Source of the DNA: Polynucleobacter necessarius
GTDB taxonomy: Bacteria; Pseudomonadota; Gammaproteobacteria; Burkholderiales; Burkholderiaceae
Assembly: GCA_900095165.1 (NCBI GenBank)
Contig: LT606947.1
Coordinates: 1,426,001 to 1,490,000 of the forward strand
Direction: 5' to 3'
DNA: 64,000 nt
Each line of letters begins with the position of its first letter. Position 1 is the first letter of the stretch. Shown here piece after piece: positions 47,957 to 57,282 of the stretch. Below the pieces are notes generated by a model. That model saw only the letters and a program-made list of their open reading frames with translations. It did no database searches and was not told where the DNA came from. The translations under genes were made by a program, and so were the position numbers.

Positions 47957-48778
47957 TTAATTTGCTTTAAACATCACATCACGTGATGATGGTAAAAGAT
48001 GTTGTCCGCCATCTACATACAAGGTGGTGCCAGTGATCGCATTAGAGTTAGCTAAAAATACGGCTGCTTTTGCAATATCGCTTGGTGTTGATGACTTACT
48101 TAATGGGGTCATCTGATGCGCCTTGGTAAAGCCCGCTTCAGTTTGATCGCCCGAAGTCAGCGTAATGTCGGGTGCTAAACCAATCACCCGCAAGTGAGGA
48201 GCAAAATCTACTGCTAGCACCTCAACTGAGGTGAGCAATGCAGCTTTAGATAATGTGTAAGACAAATAATCTGGATTGAGATTAATCAATTTTTGATCGA
48301 GCAACTGAATTACCGAGGGGGTTGATAAATCGCTCTCGCCTGCCTTCTTTGCCCGACTCTTTTGATGTTCAAACATCAACAGAGATAGCAAAATGGGCGC
48401 GGTTAAATTAACTTGCATATGGTCTTGCAAACTTTTACTGCTGAGCGGGGCATCCGAATTGGCGCGATCATATTCAAAGATTGCAGCGCTATTCACAAGA
48501 CATTCGAGATCTTGAAACTCAGCAACAACCGCGACAAACAGAGAATGGATTTCTTCTTCGCTAACGAGGTCAGCCTTAAATGCCACAGCCCTACGCCCTA
48601 AGCCCTGGATTTCCGTAACGGTAGCCTGGGCATCAGACGCAGACTGGCCATAATGAATCGCGACATCCCAGCCCTGACAAGCAAATTCCAAGGCAATTTC
48701 TCGGCCAAGACGCTTGGCAGCACCGGTCACTAAAACTGCTTTATTTTGCTGAGGTTGTAGGTTTGAACTCAAGTTCAC
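47957..48778 (-). CDS. SDR family, pteridine reductase-like (FolM type)
   Basis: 273 residues. The Rossmann motif is VTGAAKRLGREIAL. It matches the TGxxxRxG signature of pteridine reductases instead of the common TGxxxGxG. NSAAIFEYD, and the catalytic YTLSKAAL (Tyr and Lys) follow. FolM enzymes reduce dihydrofolate or dihydromonapterin with NADPH. Position next to folB supports this, but the substrate is inferred. Confidence 0.78.
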   Translation of the reverse strand: MNLSSNLQPQQNKAVLVTGAAKRLGREIALEFACQGWDVAIHYGQSASDAQATVTEIQGLGRRAVAFKADLVSEEEIHSLFVAVVAEFQDLECLVNSAAIFEYDRANSDAPLSSKSLQDHMQVNLTAPILLSLLMFEHQKSRAKKAGESDLSTPSVIQLLDQKLINLNPDYLSYTLSKAALLTSVEVLAVDFAPHLRVIGLAPDITLTSGDQTEAGFTKAHQMTPLSKSSTPSDIAKAAVFLANSNAITGTTLYVDGGQHLLPSSRDVMFKAN

Positions 48779-48803
48779 TTAAATTCTCTTAGACTAGCGA
48801 GCT

Positions 48804-49991
48804 ATGGATATTACCTTGACCAGCCTTGAAACAGCTCATACCGAGCTGCTTAGTCAGAAAATAATGGCCGAAATCGCCTCCAATGGCGGCTGGATGCCAT
48901 TTTCAAGGTACATGGAAATGGCTTTATATGAGCCAGGCATGAGTTATTACAGCGCTGGAGCCCACAAATTGGGTACTGGCGGTGACTTCACGACAGCCCC
49001 TGAGCTCTCCCCCCTATTTGGCGCCGCTATTGTAGAAACCCTTTTGCCGATTCTGGAGGGCCTTCAAGCCCAAGGGCTTCCCACCCAAATTCTGGAATTT
49101 GGCGCTGGCACTGGCAAATTGGCCAAATCCATTCTTACCCGATTGCACGATCTTGAGTTTCCCCTGGATTGCTATGACATCATCGAGATCTCACCAGACC
49201 TAGCCCAAAGGCAAGAGCAACGCCTCAGGCATCTCTCAGAGAAACTCAATTTACCCACCCAATGCAAGTGGTTAAGCTCTTTACCTAGCAACTTCAAGGG
49301 CATCATTCTGGCCAACGAGGTAATTGATGCGATTCCGTGTGATGCCATCATCTTTCAAAATGGCTTTTGGTATCAACAAGGCATTGCCGTAATTGATGGC
49401 AAGCTTGCCTGGTCAACAGGACAACCCGTTGAGCAGTCACTGCTTCCAGAGACTTTACTTGCCGGAAATTTTTCTGAAGGCTATGTTACTGAATTACATG
49501 CGCCAGCTAATGCTTGGATGCGCCAAGTAGCTAAGCATCTCGATACCGGACTCTTCCTCACTTTTGATTACGGATTTCCAGAGGGTGAGTATTACCATGC
49601 ACAACGCTTAGAAGGCACGCTCATGGCGCACCATCGCCATCATGCTATTCAGGATCCGTTTTATCTTCCGGGACTATGCGATTTAACAACGCATGTGGAA
49701 TGGTCACAGATTGCATGCAGCGCACTCGAGGAAGAGGTTGATGATGTCTATCTCAGCAATCAGGCGTCTTATTTGCTAGATGCCGGCATTGGCGATATTG
49801 CGTTGGAGATTGACGACCCCAGCAACCCAGAAACTTTCTTACCCATTTCGAATTCTTTACAAAAACTGTTGTCTGAAGCGGAGATGGGCGAACTCTTCAA
49901 AGTCTTTGCATTTTCAAAGAAGCTATCTGACGTATTGCCAGGACATGTCTTAGAAGACTTACCTGGCCTTCGAGGTAGAAATAGACTGTAA
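48804..49991 (+). CDS. MidA family class I SAM-dependent methyltransferase
   Basis: 395 residues. The family opening GGWMPFSRYMEMALYEPG, GDFTTAPELSPLFG and the SAM site ILEFGAGTGKLAKSIL are present, followed by ILANEVIDAIPC. In mitochondria the homolog NDUFAF7 methylates an arginine of complex I; the bacterial target is not established. It diverges from the FolM-like gene by only 25 bases and converges on cca. Confidence 0.88.
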   Translation: MDITLTSLETAHTELLSQKIMAEIASNGGWMPFSRYMEMALYEPGMSYYSAGAHKLGTGGDFTTAPELSPLFGAAIVETLLPILEGLQAQGLPTQILEFGAGTGKLAKSILTRLHDLEFPLDCYDIIEISPDLAQRQEQRLRHLSEKLNLPTQCKWLSSLPSNFKGIILANEVIDAIPCDAIIFQNGFWYQQGIAVIDGKLAWSTGQPVEQSLLPETLLAGNFSEGYVTELHAPANAWMRQVAKHLDTGLFLTFDYGFPEGEYYHAQRLEGTLMAHHRHHAIQDPFYLPGLCDLTTHVEWSQIACSALEEEVDDVYLSNQASYLLDAGIGDIALEIDDPSNPETFLPISNSLQKLLSEAEMGELFKVFAFSKKLSDVLPGHVLEDLPGLRGRNRL

Positions 49992-49995
49992 GTTT

Positions 49996-51135
49996 TTAAA
50001 TGCTTACCGCTGCAGTAATGGCTAAGAGTCTCGCAGCATCTACCGCACTACGAATTCTTTCACCATTAGACCTCTGCTCTGCCGATACGCCTTCAATAAT
50101 TTCGGCTGTGTTGAGCGATTGAGCATTTTGCATTGCTGAAATTAACGCACTGACATTCAAGCCAATGCGCTTTGCCAAATCCAGCAACGCATTTCCACGC
50201 TCAGGCTTACGCCAAACGTCTGCCCGGTTAAACCAGGCCAATATATCTGCGGGCTGATAGCTAGCGGCTGCATCGATGACCGATTTCTCAACGAGCACAT
50301 TGAGTTCACTAAATATTTCACTGAAATCACGCACATCATTTGGCATCTTGACGCACTCTGCCCATGAGCGAATCTCACTAGCGGGCAAATGCATGAGGGA
50401 AACTGCACAGCGATCTTCTAGGCGATTATCTGCTGCATGCAAATGCGCAATGAGCTGCTCGCGAAATTCTTCTTGAGCTAGTTTAGATGTCAGCGTTGAT
50501 GGCAGCAATATCCTTGCTGCATCGGCATCTAGTAAAACCTGAAACATTCGCATTGGCTTGCTAGCAGCAAACCCTCTAGCCAGCTCCTGCCAAATTCGCT
50601 CAGCCGAGAGTGCAGATAATTCATTGGATTGAACAATCGCCTGCAAGGCGGCCATGGTTTCTGGCGCAACCGTAAACTCAGGGAATCGCGCTGCAAAACG
50701 AGCGATACGCAATAGACGCAAAGGGTCTTCAGCAAACGCATCGGACACATGACGAAATACTCTAGCCACTAAATCCTGTTGGCCGTTGTAGGGATCCAAT
50801 ATAGGCCCCACCCATTTACCATCGGCGCCGACCTCTTGCGCCATTGCATTAATCGTCAGATCACGACGCTCCAGGTCCTGCTCTAGCGTGACGGTCGGGT
50901 CCGCATAAAACATAAAGCCTTTGTAGCCCTTGCCTGTTTTACGCTCTGTGCGCGCTAAGGCGTATTCAGCCTGAGTATCTGGATGCAAGAACACTGGAAA
51001 ATCTTTGCCCACCGGACGATAGCCCTGGGCAATCATCTCTTCTACGCTCGAAGCAACCACCACATAATCAATGTCGTGCACTGGCAAACCCATGAGGGTA
51101 TCCCGAATGGTGCCACCAACAGCATAGATCTTCAT
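49996..51135 (-). CDS. cca: CCA tRNA nucleotidyltransferase, short form without HD domain
   Basis: 379 residues. The head domain is normal: [20 protein letters not shown] with the DxD-type aspartates, [10 protein letters not shown] and the [15 protein letters not shown] neck block. The region after about residue 205 is shorter than in E. coli Cca and I see no HDxxK phosphohydrolase signature there. The enzyme should add CCA to tRNA ends but lack the 2',3'-cyclic phosphodiesterase activity. It is four bases downstream of the epimerase-like gene. Confidence 0.88.
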   Translation of the reverse strand: MKIYAVGGTIRDTLMGLPVHDIDYVVVASSVEEMIAQGYRPVGKDFPVFLHPDTQAEYALARTERKTGKGYKGFMFYADPTVTLEQDLERRDLTINAMAQEVGADGKWVGPILDPYNGQQDLVARVFRHVSDAFAEDPLRLLRIARFAARFPEFTVAPETMAALQAIVQSNELSALSAERIWQELARGFAASKPMRMFQVLLDADAARILLPSTLTSKLAQEEFREQLIAHLHAADNRLEDRCAVSLMHLPASEIRSWAECVKMPNDVRDFSEIFSELNVLVEKSVIDAAASYQPADILAWFNRADVWRKPERGNALLDLAKRIGLNVSALISAMQNAQSLNTAEIIEGVSAEQRSNGERIRSAVDAARLLAITAAVSI

Positions 51136-51139
51136 GAGC

Positions 51140-52048
51140 TTATTTCATACCTTCTAGAGTGTGGCGGCTAATGCCAAAGACCTTAGTCAGAGCATCCACC
51201 CCATTTAGTGGCAAGATATTTGACAACTGCATTGAAGCAATATTGTCGCGGGACATCAAAGTTGGAACAGGCAAGAATTCAAAAGCCAAAGCTTGAAGAT
51301 AGCCAACAAAAGCAGGCACAGGAATGATCACGCATTTTGTGTTGACCTTGCGCGCAGCAAATTCCACAATCTCTTTCATGGTGTAAACGGTAGGCCCCAC
51401 CAAATCATAAGATTGATGAACAGTCGATGGCATTTTCAGAGACTTGTTGAATGCACTAGCCACATCGTCCACGCTCACCGGCTGAAACTGCGCTCCAGAG
51501 TTTGCCAAAGGCATCACAGGGAATAGCTTCGTTAACTTGGAAAATAAATTGATAAATTGATCTTGAGCGCCAAAAATCACTGAGGGCCTAAAAATAGTCC
51601 AGTCAATATTGCTAGCTTTTACTGCGGCCTCCCCATCACCCTTGCTACGCTGATACATCGATGGGCCATTCGAATTCGCGCCCAATGTGCTCATGTGCAA
51701 GTAACGCTTGAGACCATGCAACTGCATTGCAGTAATGATATTTTTGGGGAGCTCTACATGCGCGGCATCGAACACCTTTCCGTAAGGCTGTGCAGGCTTG
51801 TCATGTAGCACGCCAACTAAATTAATAACTGCACCACTTAGCTTAATTCGTGAACAAAGTTCTTGCAAGGAATCAAACTCATGCACATCAGCGTCCTCTA
51901 AGTGCACCTTTGGCAGCATGCGCAATTCACGAGCGGATGCCAGGTGCCTAGTGGGTAGCAATACTGAATAGCCCTCTGCTTGTAGTTGGGCGGCCAACAC
52001 TCTACCAACAAAACCGTTACCGCCAATTAGCAGAATGTCATATTTCAT
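51140..52048 (-). CDS. NDUFA9-like atypical SDR / NAD(P)-binding epimerase family protein
   Basis: 302 residues. [15 protein letters not shown] is the Rossmann motif, [13 protein letters not shown] and [12 protein letters not shown] carry the Ser and the Tyr-x-x-Ser-Lys pattern. It resembles the complex I NDUFA9 group of atypical short-chain dehydrogenases. The substrate is unknown. It lies between slt and cca on the minus strand with short gaps, probably one transcript. Confidence 0.82.
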   Translation of the reverse strand: MKYDILLIGGNGFVGRVLAAQLQAEGYSVLLPTRHLASARELRMLPKVHLEDADVHEFDSLQELCSRIKLSGAVINLVGVLHDKPAQPYGKVFDAAHVELPKNIITAMQLHGLKRYLHMSTLGANSNGPSMYQRSKGDGEAAVKASNIDWTIFRPSVIFGAQDQFINLFSKLTKLFPVMPLANSGAQFQPVSVDDVASAFNKSLKMPSTVHQSYDLVGPTVYTMKEIVEFAARKVNTKCVIIPVPAFVGYLQALAFEFLPVPTLMSRDNIASMQLSNILPLNGVDALTKVFGISRHTLEGMK

Positions 52049-52071
52049 AAAACTCCGATGTAATTAAAGTG

Positions 52072-54030
52072 CTAAAGTAGCTCAGATGCGTTTGCCGCTT
52101 TAGGAGTAATCACACCTAAACGCTGCTTTAAAGACTGCGTCTGTCCATGCATCACCGATGAATAATACGTTGCATTGGCTAAAACATTTTTTACATAGGT
52201 TCGCGCTTCATTGAACGGAATTGTTTCAGCAAAAATCGCACCTTCAGTAGGTCTGGTGAGCTTTTCTCGCCAAGTTTTAGAGCGAGATGGTCCAGCGTTA
52301 TAGGCTGCAGACGCCAGAACCCAAGAGCCATCTAGATCTACTAAGACCATATTCAAATAATTGCTACCCAAGGTTAAGTTGGTATTAGTATCAGCAAGCT
52401 TGTCATTGGTATAAGAGGTCATGCCAATTTTCTTGGCCACATACTTCGCCGTATTGGGCATCACCTGCATCAAACCTGAAGCGCCAACCGATGAAGAAGC
52501 ATTCATAATGAAGCGTGACTCTTGACGAATTAGTCCATAAGCCCAAGCCAAGTTCAAATCAATTTGCTTAGCAATTGGAGATAGCTCATCCCGATAGGGT
52601 GTTGGGTAGCGCAAACTAAAGTCATGATCTTGCTTGGCACGATCCGCCGTATTCACTACGCAATCATATAAGCCAATGCGCTTGGCATACTCAGCGGCGG
52701 CGAGCAACTGCTTATCACTCATATTGCGCAACTCCCAATTCCAGTCGCGATTGCCTTCAAAGCGCAAATTCATGGCATAGAAGCACTCACCCCGAATAAA
52801 GCCCTTACGTTGAGACATGGCATCAATCTCTGCATCGCTAATTTTGGTACGCGTAGGTGCATGATTCGATTTACCCAAATCTTCTCGAGCAAGTTGTCCA
52901 TAAAAGTTGTTCTGGTCAGAAACGAGCTCGAGATTCTCGCGGGCTTTTTCATTTTGACCATCAGCCTTTAATGCGCGCGCATACCAATAAGTCCAGGCAG
53001 GATCTTTGCTACGTACCGCAGGATTCATGCCTTCAATTGCATTTTTTACCAGCGTCCAATCCTTGGCATGTAAACCAGCGCGCACTTTCCACTCTTGGCC
53101 CTCAGCAGAAAGGAGCTCGTTGTAGCCCAGCTCCTGTTGAAGTCGATACGCATCATCTGCATTGGGATCCAATTTCTTTGCAAGGAATTGACCAATCACA
53201 CCCCAAGCTACCGCCTGATTCTCTTTACTATAGCGAGATGCATTTTGTGAAAAATCTTTAAATGCTTTTGCGGGATCTACTTTTGCCGCCTTCACAATCT
53301 CAGCAATGGGATCTTCTCCACCCAGGCGACGCGCCATCGTGTCAAAACCCATCTCACTAGCAGCGCGACCGATCGCCTTTGCCTCGCTCGGCGTCATACC
53401 ACCAGCACCGACTAAGATGGGAACCAGCTCTTGGCAGGCCTGACCGAAATAACATGGATCTAACAATATTGCACGCGCGTCAATCGCCACCTTAGTGGGA
53501 TTCTCACCTTGGGCCAGCTTTGATTGCAGCGAGTAACGCTTCGCCTGAGTATCGTCATCCAAAACAAACTTGGGGTATTCAGCGTCAAAGCGAGACCAGT
53601 CTTTACGTTTACCTAAAACGAGCAACCAATCATTGCGCATCCGATCAGCTAATGCCGTACCTTGATACTGATTTAGAAAAGCCTGTACCTGAGCATCTGC
53701 ATTAGTGTCGGACCGAGCACCACCAGCGCTATCAAATAACTGCGGCTTGATACGGAAATAAGCTACGTAATCGTCATACGGATAATTAGAGAGACTGGCA
53801 GCCAAAGTTTGCGCGCGAGCCACATCATTTCTTTTGGCAGCCTCACGCAATTCAATAAAGGTGCGATCGCCTTCGGTGATTTCAAAGACCGAAACTCTGC
53901 TTTCTTTAGTAATGGTAGCTTTCTTGGCTTTTTCTGCAGAAATACTAGGCGCAGAAACTGCCAGGGCCAGAAATAAAATTCCGCCCACTGTTTTTTGCCA
54001 ACCACTAAAAACATCAAACCTCTTTTTCAC
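52072..54030 (-). CDS. slt: soluble lytic murein transglycosylase
   Basis: 652 residues. A signal peptide (residues 13-31) is followed by a long alpha-superhelical region and the C-terminal SLT domain: RQESRFIMNASSSVGASGLM with the catalytic glutamate, QVMPNTAKYVAKKIG, and ASAAYNAGPSRS. It cleaves peptidoglycan with formation of 1,6-anhydromuramoyl products in the periplasm. An AmpG-like permease that imports such products is at the other end of this window. It diverges from the 5-formyl-THF ligase gene. Confidence 0.93.
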   Translation of the reverse strand: MKKRFDVFSGWQKTVGGILFLALAVSAPSISAEKAKKATITKESRVSVFEITEGDRTFIELREAAKRNDVARAQTLAASLSNYPYDDYVAYFRIKPQLFDSAGGARSDTNADAQVQAFLNQYQGTALADRMRNDWLLVLGKRKDWSRFDAEYPKFVLDDDTQAKRYSLQSKLAQGENPTKVAIDARAILLDPCYFGQACQELVPILVGAGGMTPSEAKAIGRAASEMGFDTMARRLGGEDPIAEIVKAAKVDPAKAFKDFSQNASRYSKENQAVAWGVIGQFLAKKLDPNADDAYRLQQELGYNELLSAEGQEWKVRAGLHAKDWTLVKNAIEGMNPAVRSKDPAWTYWYARALKADGQNEKARENLELVSDQNNFYGQLAREDLGKSNHAPTRTKISDAEIDAMSQRKGFIRGECFYAMNLRFEGNRDWNWELRNMSDKQLLAAAEYAKRIGLYDCVVNTADRAKQDHDFSLRYPTPYRDELSPIAKQIDLNLAWAYGLIRQESRFIMNASSSVGASGLMQVMPNTAKYVAKKIGMTSYTNDKLADTNTNLTLGSNYLNMVLVDLDGSWVLASAAYNAGPSRSKTWREKLTRPTEGAIFAETIPFNEARTYVKNVLANATYYSSVMHGQTQSLKQRLGVITPKAANASELL

Positions 54031-54076
54031 CGTATTACCTTATCGATTTACTATATCTTTTAATTTTCGCCTGATA

Positions 54077-54709
54077 ATGGTCGATATGCACGGCAACTCT
54101 CCAAAATCGCTACGGCAGGACTTACTAGCTCAAAGGAAACAGTTTGTGGCTAGTGCAGGCTATCCAGTGGCACGAGAAGCTATTTCAGCTGGCCTAGTCA
54201 GCTTTCTGGGCGCCCATGATGCTCAAGTTCAAACTATTGCCCTTTATTGCCCTATACAAGATGAACTTGATCTGCGGCCCGCTTTATTAGCCTGGGCTGA
54301 TGGTGGCACAGGCAAAACACTGGCCCTCCCTTTTGCGCGCCCTGATAAACATTTAGATTTTTATGCATGGCAAGAGGGCGATCTACTGATCCCAAGTTGC
54401 CACAGCGTGCCGGAATCAGACCCCAACAACCCCCGTAGACCTCAAGTCACCCCAGACTGTATTTTGATTCCCTGCGTAGGTTGGTCAGAATCCAGGGCGG
54501 GTGATAAAACGCATTATTGGCGGCTTGGGTATGGGGGCGGCTACTTTGACCGCACCTTAGCTCAGCTTCGTAAAGCCAAGCCAAGCCTGCTATGCGTAGG
54601 TATAGGCTTTGATTGGCAAAAATTAGATGATGCTCAATGGCAGGCTCAAACACATGATGAGCCTTTAGATGCCATGCTGACCGAATCAGGCTTATTAATT
54701 ACTTGTTGA
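54077..54709 (+). CDS. 5-formyltetrahydrofolate cyclo-ligase
   Basis: About 210 residues. SLRQDLLAQRKQF at the start, ATP-site region TLALPFARPDKHLDF and the family block DCILIPCVGW followed by YGGGYFDRTLA are present. It converts 5-formyl-THF to 5,10-methenyl-THF. A longer open frame upstream covers the slt start and is not used; ATG 54077 or 54086 gives a family-sized protein. It overlaps the convergent metF end by 11 bases, both being folate genes. Confidence 0.88.
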   Translation: MVDMHGNSPKSLRQDLLAQRKQFVASAGYPVAREAISAGLVSFLGAHDAQVQTIALYCPIQDELDLRPALLAWADGGTGKTLALPFARPDKHLDFYAWQEGDLLIPSCHSVPESDPNNPRRPQVTPDCILIPCVGWSESRAGDKTHYWRLGYGGGYFDRTLAQLRKAKPSLLCVGIGFDWQKLDDAQWQAQTHDEPLDAMLTESGLLITC

Positions 54710-55529
54710 GACTGAGATTGTCGACAATCGCTAAAACAGCATCCGCTTGATTCAGTGAATAGAAATGCAAGCCTGGTGCGCCAGCAGTTAAGAGTTGGTC
54801 ACAAAGGTCGGTAACCACCTCTTCACCAAACGCACGAATCGAAGCAGTGTCGTCACCATATGACTGCAAGCGCAAACGAATCCACCGCGGTATCTCTGCG
54901 CCACAAGCATCTGAAAAACGCAGCAACTGAGTGCTATTTGTAATCGGCATAATTCCAGCGATCACTGGCTGAGTAACGCCTTGGTCATAAGCCTCATCAA
55001 CAAAGCGGAAATACGCATCACTGCTATAAAAATACTGAGTCACTGCTGCATTGGCTCCTGCCTTCATTTTTTGTACAAAGAAATCTACGTCAGTTGCAGG
55101 TGATTTGGCCTGAGGGTGGCTCTCTGGATATGCCGCTACATCAATGTGGAACCAGTCGCCAGTTTCAGCACGAATGTATTCAACTAATTCATTGGCGTGA
55201 TGGAACTCACCATACTGACCCATGCCAGATGGTAAGTCGCCACGTAAAGCTACGATACGTTTAACACCTAAAGCTTGGTATTGCTTCAACATTTCACGCA
55301 CACTTTCACGTGAGCTACCAACACAAGATAGGTGAGGGGCAACTGCTGCACCCGCAGCATGAATATCGCTCACTACTTTTAATGTGCCAGATTGAGTGGA
55401 GCCACCAGCACCAAAAGTCACAGAATAAAAAGCGGGCTTGAGCACCTCACTAAAACGCTCGCGCACGAGATGCAGCTTGCTCTCACCTTCAGGTGTTTTT
55501 GGAGGGAAGAATTCAACGCTTAATTCCAT
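54699..55529 (-). CDS. metF: 5,10-methylenetetrahydrofolate reductase
   Basis: 276 residues. VEFFPPKTPEGESKL carries the catalytic Glu, VTFGAGGSTQSGTL and ALRGDLPSGMG the FAD/substrate blocks. It makes methyl-THF, the methyl donor for the two-gene MetH at 27-31 kb. It is 56 bases downstream of ahcY on the same strand, so it may share the ahcY transcript and its riboswitch control. Confidence 0.95.
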   Translation of the reverse strand: MELSVEFFPPKTPEGESKLHLVRERFSEVLKPAFYSVTFGAGGSTQSGTLKVVSDIHAAGAAVAPHLSCVGSSRESVREMLKQYQALGVKRIVALRGDLPSGMGQYGEFHHANELVEYIRAETGDWFHIDVAAYPESHPQAKSPATDVDFFVQKMKAGANAAVTQYFYSSDAYFRFVDEAYDQGVTQPVIAGIMPITNSTQLLRFSDACGAEIPRWIRLRLQSYGDDTASIRAFGEEVVTDLCDQLLTAGAPGLHFYSLNQADAVLAIVDNLSLNK

Positions 55530-55585
55530 GATATTGGGCCTGTATCTCTATTTCTCTATTGAACAATATCTAGCAAAGGTACAAA

Positions 55586-57031
55586 TTAATAACGGTAATG
55601 GTCGGCTTTATAAGGACCTTCCTTCGTTACGCCAATGTAAGAGGCTTGCTGATCCGACAATACAGTTAACTGTGCATTCAATGTCTTGAGCTGCAAACGA
55701 GCAACCTTCTCATCTAAGTGCTTAGGCAAGGTGTAAACACCGACTGGGTATTTATCTGTGCCAACTGCATTCCACAATTCGATTTGTGCAATCACTTGGT
55801 TCGCAAATGAAGAGCTCATTACATAAGATGGGTGACCTGTACCACAACCGAGGTTAACCAAACGACCTTTAGCTAAGATGATGATGCGCTTCTCAGGATT
55901 GCCATTAGCCGCTGGGAAAATCACGTGATCTACTTGAGGCTTGATTTCTTCCCACTTGTATTTTTCGATACCAGCAACATCAATCTCATTATCGAAGTGA
56001 CCAATGTTACAAACGATCGCTTGATTCTTCATCTTCACCATATGGTCATGTGTAATCACATGGTAGTTACCTGTTGCCGAAACAAAGATATCAGCCTTAT
56101 CTGCGGCGTAATCCATTGTGACAACACGGTAGCCTTCCATCGCCGCTTGTAATGCGCAGATTGGGTCTACTTCAGTAACCCAAACTTGAGCAGACAAAGC
56201 ACGTAGAGCTTGTGCAGAACCTTTGCCCACGTCGCCATAACCACAAACCACAGCAACCTTACCGGCCACCATTACGTCAGTGGCTCGCTTGATCGCATCA
56301 ACTAAAGATTCGCGGCAACCATAGAGGTTATCGAACTTGCTCTTAGTAACAGAATCGTTCACGTTAATTGCCGGGAACTTCAAGTCACCTTTTGCGAACA
56401 TCTGATAGAGACGATGTACACCAGTAGTAGTTTCTTCAGTTACGCCTTTTACTTTTTCTAAACATGTGGAATACCAAGTTGGGTCTTGCGCCAATTTCTT
56501 CTTGATGGCTGCAAACAAAATAGTTTCTTCTTCGCTAGTTGGGTGATTCAAGCAAGCTTGATCTTTTTCAGCGCGTGCACCCAGGTGCAATAACAAAGTC
56601 GCATCGCCACCATCATCCAAAATCATATTGGTGAAGCCGCCATCTGCCCACTCAAAAATACGGTGGGTGTAATCCCAATACTGCTCAAGAGTTTCGCCCT
56701 TGATTGCAAACACTGGTGTGCCATTTGCAGCAATTGCTGCGGCAGCGTGATCTTGTGTAGAGAAGATATTGCAAGACGCCCACTGCACTTCAGCGCCGAG
56801 CGCCTCAAGCGTCTCAATCAATACTGCAGTTTGAATGGTCATGTGCAATGAACCAGTAATACGTGCGCCGCGTAGCGGCTGCTGTGATGCAAACTCGTCG
56901 CGAATTGCAATGAGGCCCGGCATTTCAGTTTCAGCAATGGCGATTTCTTTACGACCAAAGTCAGCCAAAGAAATATCAGCAATAGCGCAACGGGTTGCTA
57001 CAAAGTTATTTAAATCGGAAACGGTACTCAT
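55586..57031 (-). CDS. ahcY: adenosylhomocysteinase
   Basis: 481 residues from ATG 57031. It hydrolyses S-adenosylhomocysteine to adenosine and homocysteine with bound [23 protein letters not shown], the [11 protein letters not shown] block, the NAD loop [17 protein letters not shown] and the C-terminal KADHYRY are all typical. The open frame upstream through the leader is not coding. A SAH riboswitch and a hairpin covering the ribosome site precede it. metK is upstream on the same strand. Confidence 0.97.
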   Translation of the reverse strand: MSTVSDLNNFVATRCAIADISLADFGRKEIAIAETEMPGLIAIRDEFASQQPLRGARITGSLHMTIQTAVLIETLEALGAEVQWASCNIFSTQDHAAAAIAANGTPVFAIKGETLEQYWDYTHRIFEWADGGFTNMILDDGGDATLLLHLGARAEKDQACLNHPTSEEETILFAAIKKKLAQDPTWYSTCLEKVKGVTEETTTGVHRLYQMFAKGDLKFPAINVNDSVTKSKFDNLYGCRESLVDAIKRATDVMVAGKVAVVCGYGDVGKGSAQALRALSAQVWVTEVDPICALQAAMEGYRVVTMDYAADKADIFVSATGNYHVITHDHMVKMKNQAIVCNIGHFDNEIDVAGIEKYKWEEIKPQVDHVIFPAANGNPEKRIIILAKGRLVNLGCGTGHPSYVMSSSFANQVIAQIELWNAVGTDKYPVGVYTLPKHLDEKVARLQLKTLNAQLTVLSDQQASYIGVTKEGPYKADHYRY

Positions 57032-57036
57032 GAATG

Positions 57037-57065
57037 CTCCAGCTAAATACGACTCAATGCTGGAG
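57037..57065 (-). promoter_or_regulatory. hairpin covering the ahcY ribosome-binding site
   Basis: On the minus strand CTCCAGC (57059-57065) pairs perfectly with GCTGGAG (57037-57043). GGAG of the second arm is the Shine-Dalgarno of ahcY, six bases before the ATG. Formation would block ribosome binding. A second stem, CTCGCTA/TAGCGAG (57072-57102), shares its first arm with the 3' strand of the SAH aptamer, so ligand binding could change which stems form. Confidence 0.6.
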
Positions 57066-57097
57066 TAGAAACTCGCTAGCCATTGAATCATGGGTTA

Positions 57098-57202
57098 GCG
57101 AGCGCAGTTGCAATTAGCAAACTCTGGGGTTACCTAGGAGTCCACTTCCTTCAAGCCTGGGGAAATGCTGGTTCTCAGCATTCCTTGCAACGCTCCTTGA
57201 AG
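57098..57202 (-). ncRNA. S-adenosylhomocysteine (SAH) riboswitch
   Basis: On the minus strand the leader reads CTTCAAGGAGCGTTGCAA, later CCCCAGGCTTGAAG and finally AACTGCGCTC. These are the conserved pieces of the SAH riboswitch (GAGGAGCGyUGCAA, CCCAGGCU, AACGGCGCUC). P1 forms between CTTCAAG and CTTGAAG, and the pseudoknot between GGAGCG and CGCTC. A variable hairpin (AATGCTG/CAGCATT) sits between. It lies directly before ahcY, the known partner of this RNA, where SAH turns expression on. Confidence 0.93.
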
Positions 57203-57203
57203 G

Positions 57204-57233
57204 TATGGCGAAATTGTAATCAATTTCGCCATA
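57204..57233 (-). promoter_or_regulatory. 13-bp perfect inverted repeat overlapping the ahcY -10 box
   Basis: TATGGCGAAATTG at 57204-57216 and its exact complement CAATTTCGCCATA at 57221-57233 flank TAAT. On the minus strand TACAAT (57213-57218) lies inside and would start transcription at about 57206, just before the riboswitch. No good -35 is seen. A further TTTCGCC follows at 57234. The symmetry suggests an operator for a dimeric regulator; a metK terminator is less likely because no T run follows. Confidence 0.6.
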
Positions 57234-57282
57234 TTTCGCCTCAATTCAAAACATACTGCAAATTTACTACCCAGAAAGCAGA

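Noticed and set aside
53834..54076. Long upstream extension of the 5-formyl-THF cyclo-ligase
   Set aside because: It is the reverse of the slt start and shows no similarity to the ligase family.
57204..57233. Intrinsic terminator of metK
   Set aside because: No T run follows the stem on the minus strand, and the repeat covers the likely ahcY -10 box; an operator fits better.
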